Source: Bryobacterales bacterium (lineage in GTDB: Bacteria > Acidobacteriota > Terriglobia > Bryobacterales > Bryobacteraceae). From it: a stretch of DNA of 60,975 nt. Under the pieces are notes generated by a model. It had not been told where the DNA came from. It searched no databases and worked only from the letters and a program-made list of their open reading frames with translations. Location of the stretch: contig JAEUQF010000087.1 of the NCBI GenBank assembly GCA_016789745.1, positions 1 to 60,975 of the forward strand, read 5' to 3'. The position numbers and the translations under genes were made by a program. Positions 57,394-60,975 of this stretch are shown piece after piece; position 1 is the first letter of the stretch, and the number at the start of each line of letters is the position of its first letter.

Positions 57394-58788
57394 GTGTCCT
57401 ACGACGTACTTATTATCGGCAGCGGCCCGGGCGGCTATTCGGCCGCGGTGCGCGCGGCGCAGTATGGCTTAAAGACAGCCATCGTTGAGAAAGATCCGAA
57501 ACTGGGCGGCTGTTGTCTGCACGTAGGTTGTATCCCTACCAAGAGCCTGCTCCATTCGGCTAGTGTCTGGCAGCATATCCAGCATGCCCAGAAAGAGGGC
57601 TTCTCGGTCGAAAACCCGAAGATCAACTACCCGGCGGTAGTCGACCGCAAGCAAGGCATTGTGGACAAGCACGCCAAGGGCGTCGAGTTCCTGATGAAGC
57701 GCGGCAAGATCGATGTAATCAAGGGCTTCGCCAAGCTCCAGGGCGGCGGCAAGGTGACGGTAGCCGGCGCGAATGGGAACCAGGAAGTAACGGCGAAGAA
57801 CATCATCCTCGCCACCGGTTCGGAAGCGCGGATGATCCCCGGCTTGCAACCGGACCCCAACTTCATTCTCACCAACATCGAAATCCTCAATATGAAGGAG
57901 ATTCCGAAGTCGCTGCTGGTGATTGGCGCCGGTGCGGTGGGTGTTGAGTTTGCGTCGATCTTCAACAGGTTCGGGACGAAGGTGACGGTGCTGGAGATGT
58001 TGCCGCGGCTGGTTCCGGTGGAAGACGAAGAAATCTCCAAGGAACTGGAGCGTCACTTCAAGAAGACGGGGATTCGCTGTGAGACCGGCGCGACGGCGCA
58101 GGAGATCCAGAAGACGGCCAACGGCGTTAAGGTGACGGTGAAGCTGTCGAACAACAAGGTGGAGGTGATGGAAGCCGACAAGCTGCTCATTGCCATCGGG
58201 CGCAAGCCGAACACCGATCAGGTCGGCCTGGATAAGACCAAGGCCGAACTCGACCGCGGCTTTGTGAAGGTGAACGCGATGCAGCAGACGGCCGAGCCGG
58301 GGCTGTACGCGATCGGCGATATCGTGGCCGGAACGCCGCAGTTGGCGCACGTGGCGACGCGCGAGGGCATGATCGCGGTGGCGCACATTGCCGGGAAGCC
58401 CGCCACGCCGATCAACAAGAATCGCATTCCGGGCGCCACCTATACGGAGCCGGGCATCGGCAGCGTCGGGCTGACCGAAGCGCAGGCCAAGGCGCAGGGG
58501 TACAAGGTGAAGGTCGGCAAGTTCCCCTTCACCGGCAACAGCAAGGCCTCGATTGTCGACCTGCACTCGGGCTTCGTGAAGGTGGTTTCCGATGAGACGT
58601 ACGGGGAGATTCTGGGCGTCCACATCATCGGCTACGACGGCTATGAACTGATCGCCGAATGCGTGGCGGCGATGGAAGCCGAAGCCACGGTGGAAACGAT
58701 GATGGAGACGATCCACGCGCACCCCACGCTGTACGAAGCCGTTGGCGAGGCCTTCAACGCCGTCTACGGACTGGCTATCAATGCGTGA
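57394..58788 (+). CDS. lpdA: Dihydrolipoyl dehydrogenase (E3)
   Basis: A 464-residue flavoprotein starting with GTG. The FAD motif GSGPGGYSAAVRAAQ is at residues 9-23; the redox-active disulfide is Cys41-Cys46 in GGCCLHVGCIPTKS; the NAD-binding motif GAGAVGVEFA lies near 180; and the C-terminal HAHPTLYEAV gives the catalytic His. It reoxidises the dihydrolipoyl group of the acyltransferase during 2-oxo acid oxidation. It is first in a three-gene operon, with its stop overlapping lipB by 8 nt, and E2 is the third gene. This grouping makes E3 of a 2-oxo acid dehydrogenase complex the likely role. Confidence 0.95.
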   Translation: MSYDVLIIGSGPGGYSAAVRAAQYGLKTAIVEKDPKLGGCCLHVGCIPTKSLLHSASVWQHIQHAQKEGFSVENPKINYPAVVDRKQGIVDKHAKGVEFLMKRGKIDVIKGFAKLQGGGKVTVAGANGNQEVTAKNIILATGSEARMIPGLQPDPNFILTNIEILNMKEIPKSLLVIGAGAVGVEFASIFNRFGTKVTVLEMLPRLVPVEDEEISKELERHFKKTGIRCETGATAQEIQKTANGVKVTVKLSNNKVEVMEADKLLIAIGRKPNTDQVGLDKTKAELDRGFVKVNAMQQTAEPGLYAIGDIVAGTPQLAHVATREGMIAVAHIAGKPATPINKNRIPGATYTEPGIGSVGLTEAQAKAQGYKVKVGKFPFTGNSKASIVDLHSGFVKVVSDETYGEILGVHIIGYDGYELIAECVAAMEAEATVETMMETIHAHPTLYEAVGEAFNAVYGLAINA

Positions 58789-59470
58789 GTGTGAAGTACG
58801 TGATCTGGGGCGAGCCGTGTATGGGCCCGTTTGGGACATGCAAAAACGGCTCGCCGACGATCGCAAGGCCGGCAGAATCCCGGATCAACTGTTGTTCGTC
58901 GAGCATCCCCATGTGGTGACGATGGGCCGGAACGGGCGGGAAGACAATCTGCTGGCGCCGCCGGATTTGCTGGCCCGTGCCGGCATCGCGTATTACGAAA
59001 TCGACCGCGGCGGCGATGTTACCTATCACGGCCCCGGGCAAGTGGTAGCGTATCCCATCTTCGACCTGCGCGAGTGGAAGCGCGATGTCGGCGCCTATGT
59101 GCGTGGGCTGGAACAGGTTATCATCGAGGTTCTGGCCGAGTTTGGGATTGCGGCCGGGCGTGAGAAGGGCGCGCCGGGAGTCTGGGTGGATGGCGCAAAG
59201 ATCTGCGCCATTGGCGTTCACCTCAGCCGCTGGGTGAGTTCGCACGGGTTGGCCTTCAATCTGGCGACAGACTTATCGTATTTTCGCTACATTATTCCTT
59301 GCGGGCTCACCAAACCGGTGACCTCGCTCAGGCAGTTAGGAGTGGAAGCCACCCGCGAGCAGATCCTGGCCCGGATGGTGGAACACTTCGGGCAGATATT
59401 TGAGATGCGCATGAGCTGGCCACCGCCGCTCACGCCGGCCGAACCTGAACCTTTGGAGACAAGTGCATGA
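58781..59470 (+). CDS. lipB: Lipoyl(octanoyl) transferase
   Basis: A 229-residue enzyme that transfers octanoyl from acyl carrier protein to lipoyl domains. The start is at 58781, an ATG inside the last codons of lpdA; a longer frame from 58742 overlaps lpdA more and lacks family similarity. Motifs: RGGDVTYHGPGQVVAYPI at about 76-93, KICAIGVHLSRWVSSHG with Lys140, and PCGLTKPVTSL with the acyl-carrying Cys174. The stop overlaps the E2 start by 4 nt. Placing it between E3 and E2 ensures the lipoylation enzyme is made with its substrate protein. LipA is not in the window. Confidence 0.95.
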   Translation: MRECEVRDLGRAVYGPVWDMQKRLADDRKAGRIPDQLLFVEHPHVVTMGRNGREDNLLAPPDLLARAGIAYYEIDRGGDVTYHGPGQVVAYPIFDLREWKRDVGAYVRGLEQVIIEVLAEFGIAAGREKGAPGVWVDGAKICAIGVHLSRWVSSHGLAFNLATDLSYFRYIIPCGLTKPVTSLRQLGVEATREQILARMVEHFGQIFEMRMSWPPPLTPAEPEPLETSA

Positions 59471-60813
59471 TTGATGTCGTAATGCCCCAGATGGGCGAGA
59501 GTATTGTCGAAGGGACGCTCACCAAGTGGCTCAAAAAGCCAGGCGACCGCGTGGAGCGGGATGAGCCACTATTTGAGATCAGTACGGACAAAGTCGACAG
59601 CGAAATCCCGTCTCCAGGCGCGGGCACGCTGGCTGAGGTCCTCGTCGAAGAAGGCAAGACCGTTGCCATCAATACCGTAGTGGCACGCCTTGACGATGGG
59701 GCCGGCGCCGCGGCTGCACCTCCAGCTCCAAAGGAGGAAGCCGCACCCGCTCCTGCTACTCCTGCCCCGGCACCCGCCGCCCCGGCACCCGCCGCTCCGG
59801 CGCCTGCCGCTCCGGCGCCTGCCGCTGCTGCCGAGCCTGCCGGCCCGCTCTCCCCGCTGGTCCGCCGCATGGCCCGCGAGTACAACATTGATCTGGCCCA
59901 GGTGCGCGGCACCGGTGCCGGCGGCCGTATCACGAAGGCCGATGTCGAGAGCTATATGGCTGCCCAGGGTGCGCGCACGGTGGAAGCCGCATCTGCGCCG
60001 CCTCCGCCTCCTCCTCCTGCTCCGGTAGCCGCGCCCGCTCCCCCGGCTCCGGTCTACGTGCCGCCGGCTCCGCCTGCCGCCAATGAGGTGGCTCCGCTGG
60101 CCAAGACGGGCCCGGCCAAGACGCGTGTGGAAGCTATGAGCACCATGCGCGCCAAGATCGCCGAGCACATGGTCTTCTCCAAGCGCACCTCCGCCCATGT
60201 CACCACGGTGCATAAGGTGGACATGACGAAGGTGGCCAAGCTTCGCGACAAGCTCAAGGGCCAGTTCCAGGAACGCTACGGCTTCTCGTTGACGTTCCTG
60301 CCGTTCGTGCTGCGCGCGACGGCCGAAGCGCTGCGCCAGTTCCCGATCGTGAACTCGAGCATCGAAGGGACGAACATCCTCTATCACAACGACATCAACA
60401 TTGGTGTTGCGGTGGCCTTGGATGGCGGCAACGGGCTCATCGTGCCTGTGATCCGCAATGCCGATGAGCGTAACGTGGTGGGCCTGCAGCGTGCGGTGGT
60501 CGATCTGGCCGGCCGCGCCCGGTCGAAGCAGTTGAAGCCGGATGAAGTCTCGGGCGGGACCTTCTCCATTACGAACTTCGGCAGCTTCGGCAGCGTCTTC
60601 GCCACCCCGGTGATCAACCAGCCGCAGGTGGCGATCCTCGGTATCGGGACCGTCGAAAAGACCCCGGTCGTCGTCGATGACGCCATCGCGATCCGCTCTA
60701 TCTGCTACCTGGCGCTCACCTTCGATCACCGCATCATTGATGGCGCGATGGCCGATCAGTTCACGGGCAAGGTCAAGCAGATTCTGGAGAACTGGTCCGA
60801 CCAGGTCCTGTAG
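59467..60813 (+). CDS. Dihydrolipoamide acyltransferase (E2) of a 2-oxo acid dehydrogenase complex
   Basis: A 448-residue protein with the usual three parts. The lipoyl domain has Lys42 in ISTDKVDSE as the attachment site. A Pro/Ala linker (encoded partly by tandem DNA repeats) leads to the peripheral-subunit-binding domain PLVRRMAREYNIDLAQVRGTG, then a second Pro/Ala linker and the catalytic domain ending in the TFDHRIIDGAMADQF motif with catalytic His. It acylates CoA in the pyruvate, 2-oxoglutarate or branched-chain complex; which one cannot be told, and no E1 gene is near. It is last in the lpdA-lipB-E2 operon, followed by a strong terminator. Confidence 0.93.
   Translation: MIDVVMPQMGESIVEGTLTKWLKKPGDRVERDEPLFEISTDKVDSEIPSPGAGTLAEVLVEEGKTVAINTVVARLDDGAGAAAAPPAPKEEAAPAPATPAPAPAAPAPAAPAPAAPAPAAAAEPAGPLSPLVRRMAREYNIDLAQVRGTGAGGRITKADVESYMAAQGARTVEAASAPPPPPPPAPVAAPAPPAPVYVPPAPPAANEVAPLAKTGPAKTRVEAMSTMRAKIAEHMVFSKRTSAHVTTVHKVDMTKVAKLRDKLKGQFQERYGFSLTFLPFVLRATAEALRQFPIVNSSIEGTNILYHNDINIGVAVALDGGNGLIVPVIRNADERNVVGLQRAVVDLAGRARSKQLKPDEVSGGTFSITNFGSFGSVFATPVINQPQVAILGIGTVEKTPVVVDDAIAIRSICYLALTFDHRIIDGAMADQFTGKVKQILENWSDQVL
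59765..59824 (+). repeat. Four 15-bp tandem repeats in the E2 linker
   Basis: The unit C(C/T)CCGGC(A/G)CC(C/T)GCCG occurs four times in a row at 59765, 59780, 59795 and 59810, encoding Pro-Ala-Pro-Ala-Ala units of the flexible linker. The first two copies are identical, as are the last two, so recent copy-number change is likely. Confidence 0.85.
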
Positions 60814-60833
60814 GTTTAAGTAGTTAACCTTAC

Positions 60834-60870
60834 AAAGGCGGGCGGCTTTCCATGCTGGCCCGCCTTTTTT
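60834..60870 (+). terminator. Strong intrinsic terminator after E2
   Basis: AAAGGCGGGC (60834-60843) pairs with GCCCGCCTTT (60858-60867), and the T run continues to 60870. It is the best rho-independent terminator in the window. Confidence 0.9.
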
Positions 60871-60871
60871 G

Positions 60872-60901
60872 TCTTCACAAAGTCTTTACAGCCTCTTCAC
60901 T
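60872..60901 (+). promoter_or_regulatory. Three 11-bp-phased repeats resembling a Pho box
   Basis: TCTTCACA (60872-60879), TCTTTACA (60883-60890) and TCTTCACT (60894-60901) recur with an exact 11-bp period, the spacing used by PhoB/OmpR-type response regulators. A -10-like TACATT follows at 60904-60909. A hairpin (GTGAC at 60920-60924 with GTCAC at 60937-60941) and a GGAGG at 60952 lie before the start at 60966. Confidence 0.5.
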
Positions 60902-60965
60902 GATACATTGGATTCTCGCGTGACACTTTGAAAGGCGTCACTACGCTAACTGGAGGATTCAAGAT

Positions 60966-60975
60966 ATGAAGATCC
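60966..60975 (+). CDS. Start of a gene cut by the window edge
   Basis: ATG at 60966 begins MKI and is preceded by GGAGG with 9 nt spacing, so a gene very probably starts here. Only three codons are inside the window, so nothing can be said about the product. The upstream Pho-box-like repeats suggest phosphate control. Confidence 0.55.

Noticed and set aside
57469..58866. Minus-strand open frame of about 465 codons opposite lpdA
   Set aside because: Shadow of lpdA; composition is Arg/His-rich without motifs, and lpdA is unambiguous.

Overview
The window (about 61 kb, GC-rich, roughly 60% by eye) looks like chromosome from a heterotrophic soil acidobacterium of the Solibacter/Bryobacter/Paludibaculum kind. 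This placement is inferred from gene content: two PSCyt1-DUF1549-DUF1553 plus DUF1501 gene pairs, an Oar-like TonB-dependent receptor with an N-terminal carboxypeptidase-regulatory domain, many Tat-exported sugar enzymes (TIM-barrel isomerases, Gfo/Idh/MocA, DUF1080), a very long zinc-ribbon/Ser-Thr kinase/repeat protein paired with an ECF-like sigma factor, and a PQQ dehydrogenase. I saw no tRNA, rRNA, CRISPR array, insertion sequence or prophage.

Layout. 1-3315 (minus): a TolC-type outer-membrane protein followed by two coupled PhnD-like binding proteins, the last cut by the window edge. 3316-3723: non-coding, with repeats. 3724-8174 (minus): first PSD1/DUF1501 pair. 8212-8955 (minus): TerC-family membrane protein. 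9017-15690: FAD oxidoreductase, secreted serpin, TIM-barrel/GFO-IDH pair, a lipoprotein, a small secreted protein and an 80-residue lipoprotein. 15756-22432 (plus): second PSD1/DUF1501 pair in an operon with an FGGY sugar kinase and an SDR dehydrogenase. 22644-26099: TonB-dependent receptor. 26149-27057 (minus): amidohydrolase.

27187-31804 is the clearest specialised system: a quinohemoprotein amine dehydrogenase operon with diheme alpha subunit, radical-SAM/SPASM maturase, the small cross-linked gamma subunit carrying the cysteine tryptophylquinone precursor, and the beta-propeller subunit. All eight cross-link residues of the gamma subunit are present at the known spacings. It is followed in the same direction by an aspartoacylase-type deacylase, an M81 peptidase, an enolase-superfamily enzyme and an MFS transporter (31835-36716), which may form one catabolic unit with it.

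36692-37586 is a frameshifted Rpn/PD-(D/E)XK-type gene. Then follow a PQQ/cytochrome dehydrogenase, an HGSNAT-like membrane acyltransferase, another TIM-barrel isomerase, a HAF-repeat-like secreted protein, the kinase/sigma pair (43068-47960), ClpC with an overlapping LolD-like ATPase, a BNR-repeat protein with a CQCCH motif, an RsbRD-N domain protein, a flavoprotein with three C-terminal haem motifs, an acetyl-xylan-esterase-like hydrolase, a two-domain DUF1080 protein, and an lpdA-lipB-E2 operon. The window ends at the start of a gene preceded by three 11-bp-phased repeats resembling a Pho box.

A feature that cuts across the window: many first-in-unit genes lack a Shine-Dalgarno sequence and instead have a -10-like hexamer 6-8 nt before the start codon, which suggests leaderless transcription. 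Coordinates and residue counts are from direct reading; family names are from recognised motifs, not database searches.
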